NCBI RefSeq assembly: GCF_002276225.1
Contig: NZ_NQNY01000002.1
Coordinates: forward strand, 50,184-114,183
Source of the DNA: Mycoplasmopsis agassizii
GTDB taxonomy: Bacteria; Bacillota_I; Bacilli_A; Mycoplasmatales; Metamycoplasmataceae
DNA length: 64,000 bases
Reading direction: 5' to 3'
This document shows, piece after piece, positions 54,728 through 64,000 of this stretch. The position numbers and the translations under genes were made by a program. The notes below the pieces were generated by a model that ran no database searches, was not told where the DNA came from, and worked only from the letters and a program-made list of their open reading frames with translations. How positions within the stretch are numbered: the stretch's first letter is position 1; each line of letters starts with the position of its first letter.

Positions 54728-54793
54728 TAAAATAATCTAGTAGAAAACTAGGCAAATTATATTAAATTAAATATTTTACTAATCGGAGGACAT

Positions 54794-56650
54794 ATGATTA
54801 AATCATTAGATGATTTAAGTATTAAAACATTAAAAATGAACGGTGTTGCTGCAGTTAATAAAGCTAACAGTGGTCACCCTGGAATTGTTTTAGGCGCAGC
54901 AACTATGATGCACACACTTTATACAAGACATTTAAATTTTGATCCAATTAATCCTAATTGGATCAATCGAGATCGCTTTATTTTATCAGCAGGGCATGGT
55001 TCAGCACTTTTATATTCACAACTAAGACTAATAGGAATTTTAAAAGAAAAAGACTTAAGAAATTTTCGCCAGTTTAATTCTTTAACACCAGGACACCCTG
55101 AATTTGGGCATACAATTGGAGTTGAAGCAACGACAGGTCCACTTGGTCAAGGGCTTGCAATGGCAGTGGGAATGGCAATTGCTCAAGCACATTTACAATC
55201 TAAATTTGCAGAAGTAAACCACTACGTTTATACAATTGTTGGTGATGGAGATTTACAAGAAGGTATTAGCTATGAAGCGATGGCGATTGCAGGACATTTA
55301 AAATTAAACCATTTAGTGATAATGCATGATAATAATGATGTGCAACTAGACACAATGGTTAATAAAACTAATACTGAAGAGTTACAAAAAAGGGTTGAAG
55401 CTGCAGGATTTTATTTTCAATTAGTAAATGAAAATACAGTTGAAGCAATCGATAATGCCTTAAAAAATGCTAAAACACAAACTGACAAACCTAGTTTTAT
55501 TTCAGTTAAAACAATTATTGGTGAAGGCAGTTCAAAACAAGGAACAACTTCAGTACATGGTTCACCACTTGGTAATGACATTGACCAACTAGCAAAAAAT
55601 CTAAAATGAAATGATGATTATTTTGCAGTTCCTGAATTAGTTGAAAGATTTTACTCAGAATGACGTAAAAAGCAAAATCAAAACTTTAAAGAATGAAAAG
55701 CATCTTCAAAACTGCAAGCTTATTTAAAAACTGAAATTGAATTTAATGTTGATGAAACAATAAAACAAGATCAAGCTTCAAGAAATTCAGTAGGGCAAAT
55801 CTTAAATCATTTAGCTAAATTAAATAAACAAATGATTGGTGGTTCTGCTGATTTATCAGTTTCTACTAAAGTAGCAGGACTTGATGGAGATTTTTCTGAA
55901 TCAAATTATCAAGGTCGCAACATTCTTTTTGGAGTTAGAGAAATGGCAATGGCTGCAATTGCAAATGGAATTGCACTGCATTCAAACTTCAGACCTTTTG
56001 TTTCAACCTTCTTAGTATTTAGTGACTATTTAAAAGGTGCAATGCGCTTAAGTTCACTAATGAAATTACCTGTTTTATACATTTTTAGTCATGATTCAAT
56101 TTTTGTTGGAGAAGATGGACCAACTCATCAACCAATTGAGCAACTTGCATCAATTCGCTCAATTCCAGGGATGGTTTTATTTAGACCTGCTGATGAAAAA
56201 GAAGCATGAGGATCATTTAAATATTATCTAGAAAATAAAGCACCTGTCACAATTGTGACAACTAGACAAAATCTAAAAACATTAGAAAACACTTCAATTG
56301 ATAGAGTTTCTAATGGTGCATACTTATTAAGAAAAGGTCAAAAGTGAACTTTAATTGCTTCAGGTTCTGAAGTTGAAAGTGCTTTAAAAATCGCTGAAGA
56401 ATTTGATTTTAGTTGTTATTCAGTTCCTTCAATGGACTTAGTAACTAAAAAACCTTCATGAATTGAAGAGTTTGCAATTTCTGTTGAAGCAGGAGTAACT
56501 TTTGGTTGAGATCGCCTTGCAAGATATAACATCGGAATTAATACTTTTGGTTTATCAGCGCCAGGAGAATCAGTTTATGAACATTTTGGTTTAGATCATA
56601 AAAATCTACGAACCAAAGTGATGCATATTATGCAAAAAAATAACAAGTAG
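54794..56650 (+). CDS. tkt: Transketolase
   Basis: 618 residues, a thiamine diphosphate enzyme of the non-oxidative pentose phosphate pathway that supplies ribose phosphate. The N-terminal domain has NSGHPGIVLG, SAGHGSALLYS, GPLGQG and the ThDP/Mg motif GDGDLQEGISYEA ending in NN. The central domain has FGVREMAMAAIANGIALHS and GEDGPTHQPIEQLASIR. The C-terminal domain includes WTLIASGSEVESALKIAEE. Slightly shorter than E. coli TktA (663). Many TGA codons are Trp. Confidence 0.97.
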
Positions 56651-56653
56651 AAG

Positions 56654-56680
56654 AATAACTCCTATCGAGTTATTTTTTTG
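56654..56680 (+). terminator. Terminator of tkt
   Basis: Stem AATAACTC / GAGTTATT, loop CTATC, T run. Confidence 0.85.
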
Positions 56681-56779
56681 TAAATTCTTAGGTTTTAAGC
56701 TCAGAAAACTTTTTAAATTCACCAACATAAGATATCTAATTAATATAATATGGTTCCAAAAAAACTTAGATAAAAATAA

Positions 56780-56923
56780 CGCTTTTTTTGACATTGTTAT
56801 AAAATATAGCCGTGAAACTGAAGTAATTTTAAATGTTAATTATTAATAATAATTTAATTATTTCTCTCACACTATGTAGGAGATCAACAAAAGTGCACAA
56901 TTTTTTATGCACGTTTTTATGGT
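56780..56923 (+). promoter_or_regulatory. Conserved upstream region and hairpin leader of the first paralogous surface gene
   Basis: A block at about 56780-56816 (CGCTTTTTTTGACATT, then a TATA-rich -10-like stretch and ATAGCCGTGAAA) is nearly identical to the one before the second paralogue. AGGAG at 56878-56882 is followed by 10 bases, a hairpin GTGCA / TGCAC (56893-56912) with T5 behind it, and 11 more bases before the ATG. The ribosome-binding site is thus 41 bases from the start codon unless the hairpin is folded. Confidence 0.6.
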
Positions 56924-59341
56924 ATGAAGAAAAAACAATTAATTCCAATAATTGCTGCAACTTCAGTAATCGCAGTTTCTGTTAGTGTTACTGCAGCAGT
57001 TTTAGTATCGCAACAAAACAATAATCAAAAAACGTACTTAGAAAACCTTGATGAAAAAGCTAATAATGTTAAGGGCACAGTTTCATTAACTAATGGTGTA
57101 GCACTTACACTAGGAATTTTAAATTCCCAACAAATTGTTGATAAGGTTGCTAATCAGTTAGCAACAACTTTATTCAAAAAATCTTTTGCAGAAATTGATT
57201 ATTCAGAAATTATTGCAAAATGAAGAAATTTTGTTCCTAGTTCACTTTTAAGTTTGTTAAAAGTTGTATCAAAACAATTTAAAATAGTTTTAGACGAATA
57301 TAAACAACTTAGTTTTGAAGTTAAAATGGTCAAAAAAAACGAAACATACCCGATGGTTGTATCAATGACTATTATTAATGGTGAGATCAAAAAAGATGTA
57401 ACTGTTAATTTCATCAATGAAGTTGATGAAAAGAATTCAACAATTAATCATGATATAGATGGATCAAAAAGTCAAGATTCTAAGCATCAAATAAATTCAA
57501 ATGGGCTAAACGATCGCCGTATTATTGAAGAAATTACTAATAAAATTAATGCAAAAAAATTTGTATCAAAAGATAGAATGGTTAAATCCAGTACTGTTTA
57601 TGCTCAATATTTATTGAGCAATTCAGAAACTGAAGCCCAAAAATTACAATTTGTGAAAAAATATGTAAATTTACCCGTTGAATTAACTGAAGAAATGATT
57701 GTTTCTTTAGTTATGAATCAACCTAGCGAATACTCAGATAATTTAACTGCTGAAATTGTTTTTGCAAAAGGAAAACAACTTGGTGTTGCTTCTTTTAGTA
57801 TCACAGGATTTGTTAATATTACAAGGGAATTTGATGAATATTGAAAGACATATAGTGAAACTTTTAAAAATAATCCTATTACAGTTAAAACAAATTCGAC
57901 TGCAAAAGATTTTTTTGAGAACATAAAAGATCTTCAATATGCGAATCAATTATATGAATTGGCTAAAATTGCCAATAATGATGAAGATAATTTAAAAAAA
58001 TCTTTTAGTACTTTGGTTAGACCGTTGCCACTTAAATTTGGAGTTATTGCAACTAACACATTTTCAGTAGTTGAAGGTGAAGACTTAGATAAACCAGGGC
58101 ACATAGTTTTAACATCTAAAGCAAGTTTTAACGGGATTGAAAAAACAGCAGTAATTTTGATAAAAGGATTTTTATCGTATTATGAAAGTTTAGATGCAAT
58201 ACATAATGACCCAAATCGAGAATTAACTGAAAACGAAAAAGCACAATTAGATGCTAATGTTTTTTTGTCATTATTAAATGCTTCAATTTTTAATCTTAAA
58301 AATGAAATAGGTATTGTTGCTGTAATTAATCAACTTAATTTTATAAAATCTTCCAATTTAAGTGAACCCATAAAACTTGTACTTTATAAAGATTATTTAG
58401 CATCAGTGATTATCAATGAAGAAATATCTAAACTTTTAGCAAAATCAACTTTTAAAAAGTTTAGTTTTATTTTTGATCAAAATGCCATCTTCATTGAGGA
58501 TATTTTAACAATTAGCGCTGAGCTTAGTTTTGGTTCAGATAACAATGTGCAAGTTACATTTGAAAAACTTCCTATAATTGGAACTAAAAAAATCGAAGAT
58601 TTTGCAGATGAGAAAAAACCAATAATATTAAACTTTAAAAATGTTGAAATTGATAATTTTCTTGAAGTTGAAAAAAAAATTAGTTATGTTTACCCTGCAA
58701 ACATTAGAAATTATCGTTCATTTTTATATCAATTAAATCAAACTGAAATGGGTGCATTTTTATATACATATGAATGATTTGACATTAAAATAACACCATT
58801 AATGGATCATCAAGAAGATAAGGTATCTGTTCATTTGAAAGTTTATGAACCTGTTAAAAATATTGATGGATCAATTTCTAAAAAAGAAAAAGATGTTTAC
58901 TTTGTTTTAAAATTCACAAACAAACTTAAGTATAAAAACGTATCATTAAGCGAATTTCTTAAGGCTGTAGATGTCAAGGAAAGATTTCTTTTAATGGTTG
59001 AAAAAGGATGATTAAAATCAAAAACATCTGGTTTATACATGACATTTATGGCATGAGTATATTCAGGAATTGAAAAAGTTGAAGCTGAAATTCTTAAAAA
59101 AGATGTTCATGATTGAATTTGAACATTAGAAGATCCTACTTCAATTAAATTATTAGGTAAAGATGCTGCATACAATTTAACTCAATCAAAAAACGTTATA
59201 AAAATCATTTTATTCCCTTCTAAAATGCCTAAGTATTATGATTAAACAGGTATGGGAATTGACATTGTAATGTTTGATAAACAAGGAAGACAAATTCTTT
59301 ATTCAGTTCCTGGTTTTGGAAGAGATATACAAAGAGTATAG
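56924..59341 (+). pseudogene. Large anchored surface protein, paralogue 1, cut by an in-frame TAA near the end
   Basis: The N-terminus MKKKQLIPIIAATSVIAVSV is an export and anchor segment without a lipobox Cys. Translation runs 773 residues to TAA 59243-59245; the frame then stays open for 31 more codons to TAG 59339-59341. These codons match paralogue 2 (GMGIDIVMFDKQGRQ versus GFGVDIVMFDNKGNK). The TAA aligns with a Lys codon there, so one A-to-T change suffices. The tail of paralogue 2 is missing beyond the TAG. Since over 95% of the protein remains, it may still work as a surface protein. Function unknown. Confidence 0.75.
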
Positions 59342-59520
59342 TTTTTAAAACATTTAAAATTAGTTTAATTGGATAAAATGAGATACATGTATATAGTTTG
59401 CGACATTTTTACTAGCAAATTTTGTAGTTCAAAGCTAGCAAAAAACCTGCCAATTTTATGTTTCTTACCTTGTTTAGATAGAGCAAAAAAATATTTTTTT
59501 CGAAAATAAAAAAAACAATT

Positions 59521-59656
59521 AAAAAATACGCTTTTTTTGACATTACTATATAATATAGCCGTGAAATTCAAGCAACTTGAAATGTGAAATTCCGTAATTT
59601 CACTCACAAAAATGTAGGAGATAAAACAAGGTGCATATTTATGCACGTTTTAAAAT
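59521..59656 (+). promoter_or_regulatory. Conserved upstream region and hairpin leader of the second paralogue
   Basis: Same order as before paralogue 1: CGCTTTTTTTGACATT, TATATAATATAG, CCGTGAAA. An extra hairpin GTGAAATT / AATTTCAC with loop CCGT lies at 59584-59603. AGGAG (59616-59620) is followed by 10 bases, then the hairpin GTGCAT / ATGCAC (59631-59646) with T4 behind, then 10 bases to ATG 59657. Confidence 0.6.
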
Positions 59657-62191
59657 ATGAAGAAAATAAAAATAATTTCAACAATTGCAGCAGTATCAGC
59701 AGTAGCGGTTGCTAGTGGTGTTGCCGCAGCAGTTTTAATATCGCAAAAAAGCACTAATTCAAAAACAGGATTGCAAAATCTTTATCAAAAGGTTAGCAAC
59801 ATGAAAGGTGTAGTTTCATTAAACAGCGATGAAGCATCTGAGATGGGTGTTTTAACTAACCAAGAAATTGTAGATAAAGCTAGTGAAAAACTATCAACAA
59901 CTTCATTCAAAAAAGCATTTGCTGAAATCAACTATCAAGAAATTATTGATGCTTCTCAAGGATTTGAAGGAATTACTCGTTTGAATTTGTTAAAGCATGC
60001 TTCAACTGAGTTTAAAAACACAGTTGAAGACTTTACAAATCTTAATTTTGATGTAAAATCAATGTCAAAAGATGACACACACCCTTTAATTGTAGTGATT
60101 ACAATTAGTTTGGCTGATATTACTAAGGATGTAACAGTTAATTTTTCTGATGAAATTAGTTCTGAAACTACAAATGTAGAAGGTACTACTCCTGTTACAC
60201 CAGATCCTGATGTACCAATTACTAGTGATCCAAATCAACCTGAAAAACCTGTTGATAATCAACCTATAGTTTCAAAAGAATTAACTGATAGACAAGTAGT
60301 TGAAAAAATTACAAACGCAATTAATGGTAGACAACTTGTTTCTCTAGATGAAACTGCTAGAGCAGGATCTGTTTATGCAGGTTACTTATTAAGTAATTCA
60401 CAAACCGAAGGAGAAAAACTTAAATATGTCAGAAAATTCATTAATTTACCAATTGAATTAACTGAAGACATGGTTGTTTCATTAGTGATTAGTCAACCAA
60501 GTCAATATTCAGATGATTTAACTGTCGAAATTGTTTTCATGAAAGGAAAACAACTAGGAGTTGCTGCTTTTAGTATGACAGGCTTTGCAAGTATTGTTAA
60601 TGAATTTGAAGAATATTGAAAAGAATATAGCGAAACTTTCAGAACTAACCCAATTACAGTTACAACAAATTCAACTGCTAATGAATTTTTTGAAAAAATT
60701 AAAGATATGCAATACGCAAATCAATTATATGAAATTGCTAAAATTGCCAAAGATGATGATGATAACTTAAAAAATGCTTTCAGTGTTTTAGTTACACCAG
60801 TTCCTCTTAAATTTGGGGCAACTTCAACCAATACTTTTTCATTAGTTGATGGTAAAGATTCTTCAAGTGCAGGTAATTTAATTTTAACATCTAAAACAGT
60901 CTTTAACGGGATTGAAAAAACTGCAGTAATTTTAATTAGAGGATTTTTATCAGAAGATCAAAGTCTAGATATTGTCACAGGTGATCCATCTAAACCATTA
61001 TCACCAAGCCAACAAGCACAAAAAGATGCTAATGACTTATTGTCATTACTAAAAACATCAACATTTACTTTAAAAAATGATGTAGGAATTGTTGCAGCAA
61101 TTAATCGCTTACGCTTTATTAATGCTTCAACATTAGATGAAACTCAAAGACTAGAAGCATATAGAGACTATCTTGCTGAAGTTACAGTAAATGAAGAAAT
61201 GGCTGCTTTATTAAAAAAATCAACTTTTAAAAAGTTTGAATTTAACTATGATCAAAGTGCTAGAACATTAGCAAACATTTTAACAATTACTGTTGATTTA
61301 AGTTTTGGTCCTGAAAATGATTGGCAAGTTAAATTTGAGAAAATGCCAATTCTTGGTTCTAAAAAACTAGAAGATTTTGGAGATCAATATAACCCAATTA
61401 CTATTGATTTTAAAAATATTGAAATTGATAATTTTATTGAAGTTGAAAGACATTTAAACTTTATTACAACTGATATTAAAAACAATCGTTCAATCATGCA
61501 ACAACTTGCACAAACTGAATTGGGTGCTTTCTTATTATCACATCAATGAGCAGATATTAAGTTCACACCTTTTAGTGATGGTAAAGATGATAAACTATCA
61601 GTTCACATTAAAACAACTAAACCAACTAAAAATGCTGATGGATCAATAACTTCAGAAGTGCATGATGTTTACATTATTTTAAAATTCACAAACAGATTAA
61701 AATATAAAAACGTTTCTTTAAATTCATTCTTAGAAGCTGTTAATACTAAAGAAATGTTCTTAGCAATCACTAAAAATGGTTGAGTAAAATCAAAAATTTC
61801 TGGTTTATGAGTTACTTCATGACATGAACATATCATGGGATGAAAACCTGCTGAAGCAGATATTCCTCTTGATGATGTTAACAATTGATTATGATTGCTA
61901 GAAACACCTGCTTCAATTAGAATGGTTGGGAAAGATGCAACTTGAAACTTTGTCCATTCAAAAAATGTTACAAGAATGTACTTATACGCAGCTAAAGCAC
62001 CAAGATTCTACTGAAAAACAGGATTTGGAGTTGATATTGTCATGTTTGATAATAAAGGAAACAAAGTTCCTTACTCAGTTAAAGGTTTTGGTCGAGAAGT
62101 TATGAAATTACATGATTTCTCATTTATGGATAGCACTGGTCAAGGTTACAACTGACACGAAATGTACATTAATGGAACTCTTTACTATTAA
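59657..62191 (+). CDS. Large anchored surface protein, paralogue 2 (intact)
   Basis: 844 residues. The N-terminal anchor MKKIKIISTIAAVSAVAVAS has no lipobox Cys. Residues 35-170 and 215-320 are two beta-rich blocks separated by a Thr/Pro/Asp linker (about 172-200: TTPVTPDPDVPITSDPNQPE) that paralogue 1 lacks. A helical block starts near 345, followed by further blocks ending STFKKFEFNYDQSA and ILKFTNRLKYKNVSLNSF. A Trp-rich C-terminus (TSWHEHIMGWKPAEADI) follows. TGA encodes almost all Trp. Similarity to paralogue 1 runs over nearly the full length, so this is a tandem duplication. Family unknown. Confidence 0.88.
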
Positions 62192-62201
62192 TCTATTTTG
62201 A

Positions 62202-62232
62202 AAATATTCTCTTTTATGAGAATATTTTTTAT
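62202..62232 (+). terminator. Terminator of paralogue 2
   Basis: 10-bp stem AAATATTCTC / GAGAATATTT, 6-base loop, T tail. Confidence 0.85.
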
Positions 62233-62307
62233 TGCTTTAGTTTTATTTTTTCAAATAAAACAAGTAAAAATTATTAAGATATTCGACTAATATTGACTTT
62301 CAAGATA

Positions 62308-62313
62308 TATAAT
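62308..62313 (+). promoter_or_regulatory. -10 box of the hsdS gene
   Basis: TATAAT 35 bases before ATG 62349. A TTGACT lies only 9 bases upstream of it, too close for a normal -35. AGGAAAG serves as ribosome-binding site. Confidence 0.5.
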
Positions 62314-62348
62314 TTAAACTAAAACAATACATAGGAAAGATTGAAAAT

Positions 62349-64000
62349 ATGAAACCAAATATTTTGAAACTAATTGAAGAAGAAATTAAAAACGATAACG
62401 TTAGAATGTTAAAACTAGATGATGTTGCTACTATTAAAGTAGGTAAAAGTTTAACTAGAAATCATATGAATAATGAATATCAATTTCCTGTAATGAGTGG
62501 TGGTTTTAAACCAACAGGCTACTATGATAAGTGAAATTATGAAAATATAATTGTAATAGCAAAAGATGGACAGGCAGGTTTTGTAACTTGAATGAATCAA
62601 AAATTTTGAGCAGCGAATGGATGTTTTGTAGTTGAAACTAAAAATGACCAGGTTTTAACTAAATATTTGTTTTATATTTTAAAACTAAAAGAGCCTGAAT
62701 TAATGGCTAAAAAACAAGGTTCAATTATTCAACACTTATATAAGAAACCTTTAGGTGATACAATTATCCCGCTTCCTTCTTTTAGTCTTCAAACTAAAAT
62801 AGTTGAAATACTTGATGAGTTCACGAGTCTGGAAGCGGAGCTGGAAGCTAGAAATAAACAATATAACTACTATCTAAATCATCTATTAAATTTTGAAGGT
62901 AAAAAAGGAAGGGATGTAGATTTTATAACAATAGAAAAGTTATGTAATATTAGAAAAGGTTATACTCCTTCCAAAAAGGAAAAGAGTTTTTGATCTAATG
63001 GATCGTTTCCTTGATTTAGAATGGAAGATTTAAGACTATCTAGTTCTAGAATTATAAATGATTCAATTCAACATATAACTTTGGATGCAATTAGAGGAAA
63101 TAATTATTTCAAAGCTAATTCAATTATTATTGCTACAACTGCAACAATAGGAGAGCATGCTTTGATTACAACAGATTATTTAGCAAATGACCAATTCAAA
63201 AATCTTGAAATAAAAGATGAATTTAAGGAATTAATAACACCTAAATTTCTATTTTATTACTCATTTCTTTTATCAGAATTTTGTAAACAAAATATAAATA
63301 ATTCTGCTTTTCCATCGGTGCAAATGGATGAATTTAAGCAATTTAAAATTGCAATTCCACCTCTAGAAGAACAAAACAGGATTGTCAATATCCTAGATGA
63401 ATTCTCTAGGCTGGAAGCGGAGCTGGAAGCGGAGCTGGAAGCTAGAAATAAACAATATAACTACTATCTACATCATCTATTAAATTTTGAAGGTGAAAAA
63501 GCAGATAATGTTGAATTTTTAAAACTTGGTGAGATTACTGAAATTAAGGCAGGAAAACATTTAACCTTGTCACAAATGAGTGACAATTTCAAATACCCTG
63601 TAATGGGTGGTGGATCAAAAATAACTGGTTATTATAATGATTATAATTCAGAAAACTCAATTGCAATCGCAAGAGTTGGTCAAGTTGGTTCAATAAATTG
63701 AATGGGGTTCAAATTTTGGGCAATTAGCACATGTTTTAGAGTTAAATCAGTGCAAGAAAACATAAATATAAAATATTTATATTATTTTCTCAAAACGAAA
63801 GAATATGAAATTGTTAATCAAAGACAGCAATCAGCAATTCCAAATATTAATAAAGGAAATTTAGAAGAAATAATAGTTCCAGTTCCGCCTCTAGAAGAGC
63901 AAAATCGTATCGTCAATATTCTTGATAAATTCAGCAAATTAACTTCAGATATTAATGAAGGTTTACCTGCAGAAATTAAAATGAGAAGACAGCAATATGA
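62349..64000 (+). CDS. hsdS: Type I restriction-modification specificity subunit with three target-recognition domains (3' end outside window)
   Basis: At least 550 residues in one open frame, against about 380-450 for normal HsdS. Layout: TRD1 (about 15-140), conserved helix 1 (IPLPSFSLQTKIVEILDEF then LEAELEARNKQYNYYL, to about 185), TRD2 (about 190-335), conserved helix 2 (IPPLEEQNRIVNILDEF then LEAELEAELEARNKQYNYYL, about 337-385), TRD3 (about 390-510), and a third PPLEEQNRIVNILDKF at 63888 onward. TRD1 and TRD3 are related to each other (FPVMSGGFKPTGYYD and YPVMGGGSKITGYYN). HsdS selects the DNA target of the HsdM/HsdR complex; neither partner is in the window. TGA codons are Trp. Confidence 0.93.
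62829..62906 (+). repeat. Direct repeat in hsdS, copy 1 (two LEAE-type units)
   Basis: CTGGAAGCGGAG, then CTGGAAGCTAGA, then about 54 bases that match copy 2 at 63423-63500 with very few changes. It encodes the first long helix of HsdS. Confidence 0.9.
63411..63500 (+). repeat. Direct repeat in hsdS, copy 2 (three LEAE-type units)
   Basis: Same as copy 1 but with one more CTGGAAGCGGAG (63411-63422 and 63423-63434, then CTGGAAGCTAGA). Extra 12 bases add four residues to the helix that spaces the recognition domains. Confidence 0.9.

Noticed and set aside
56780..56800. TTGACA as a -35 box before paralogue 1
   Set aside because: The TATA-rich stretch follows after only 4 bases, so the two cannot form a normal -35/-10 pair, although the block is conserved in both paralogues.
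57718..57949. Two minus-strand open frames of 68 codons
   Set aside because: Both are shadows of paralogue 1 in other frames, Lys/Phe/Ile-rich, without start signals.
59406..59444. Inverted repeat TTTTTACTAGC / GCTAGCAAAAA after paralogue 1
   Set aside because: One mismatch and no T tract on either strand after the stem, so it is not a convincing terminator. No other role is suggested.
59365..59646. 93-codon minus-strand frame between the two paralogues
   Set aside because: It covers the promoter-leader region conserved between the paralogues and has no ribosome-binding site, so regulatory DNA is the better reading.
1..64000. CRISPR array, insertion sequence, prophage or rRNA genes
   Set aside because: No regular repeat-spacer structure, transposase or integrase frame, or rRNA sequence was seen. 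The only clear DNA repeats are the modules, the Pro-linker codons and the hsdS helix repeats.

Overview
The window comes from a wall-less mollicute of the Mycoplasma group, read with genetic code 4. In-frame TGA is needed as tryptophan in most genes, a tRNA-Trp with anticodon UCA is present, the DNA is very AT-rich, and about a quarter of the window encodes prolipoproteins. Type I restriction specificity genes and lipoproteins built of repeated modules suggest a Mycoplasmopsis/Metamycoplasma-type species, but I cannot name it.

Layout. 1-663: C-terminal part of a coiled-coil, tail-anchored protein. 996-15912: one long co-directional S10/spc/alpha cluster (S10 to L17, with secY, adk, map, infA and rpoA; no rpmD). 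Many adjacent genes overlap by one base (TAATG) and I see no internal terminator. 16014-17827: a coiled-coil protein and a lipoprotein interrupted by an in-frame TAA. 17857-30518: four large minus-strand lipoprotein genes (911-1131 aa) made of about 110-residue repeated modules plus a shared C-terminal region, three of the four with a clear terminator of their own. 30661-31326: deoC. 31528-33015: a smaller plus-strand lipoprotein of the same module family that lacks the C-terminal region. 33111-36182: minus-strand operon trmL, divIVA-like, rbgA, hslO, Nudix-like. 36351-38553: phosphodiesterase, HAD phosphatase and RNase HIII in overlapping order. 38627: tRNA-Arg(GCG), then cdsA and polC. 44464-46905: a large anchored surface protein. 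46906-47505: very AT-rich gap with one strong structured element. 47506-49950: four overlapping genes starting with a lipoprotein nuclease. 50051-53133: acpP, tRNA-Trp(UCA), degV, ytpR-like and tyrS. 53274: a lipoprotein with two DUF302-like domains. 54794: transketolase. 56924-62191: a tandem pair of paralogous surface proteins with a shared leader. 62349-end: an HsdS specificity subunit with three target-recognition domains, still open at the window edge.

How it fits together. The left quarter is the conserved translation and secretion core. The middle and right alternate small housekeeping operons with a variable surface repertoire: modular lipoproteins, a secreted nuclease, premature-stop paralogues, and a restriction specificity gene whose internal DNA repeats look made for recombination. 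The most interesting signals are the three-TRD HsdS with its 12-bp coiled-coil repeat, a hairpin leader shared by the two tandem surface genes, a symmetric -10 box serving two apparently leaderless divergent genes, the nuclease operon, and the tandem DUF302 lipoprotein.
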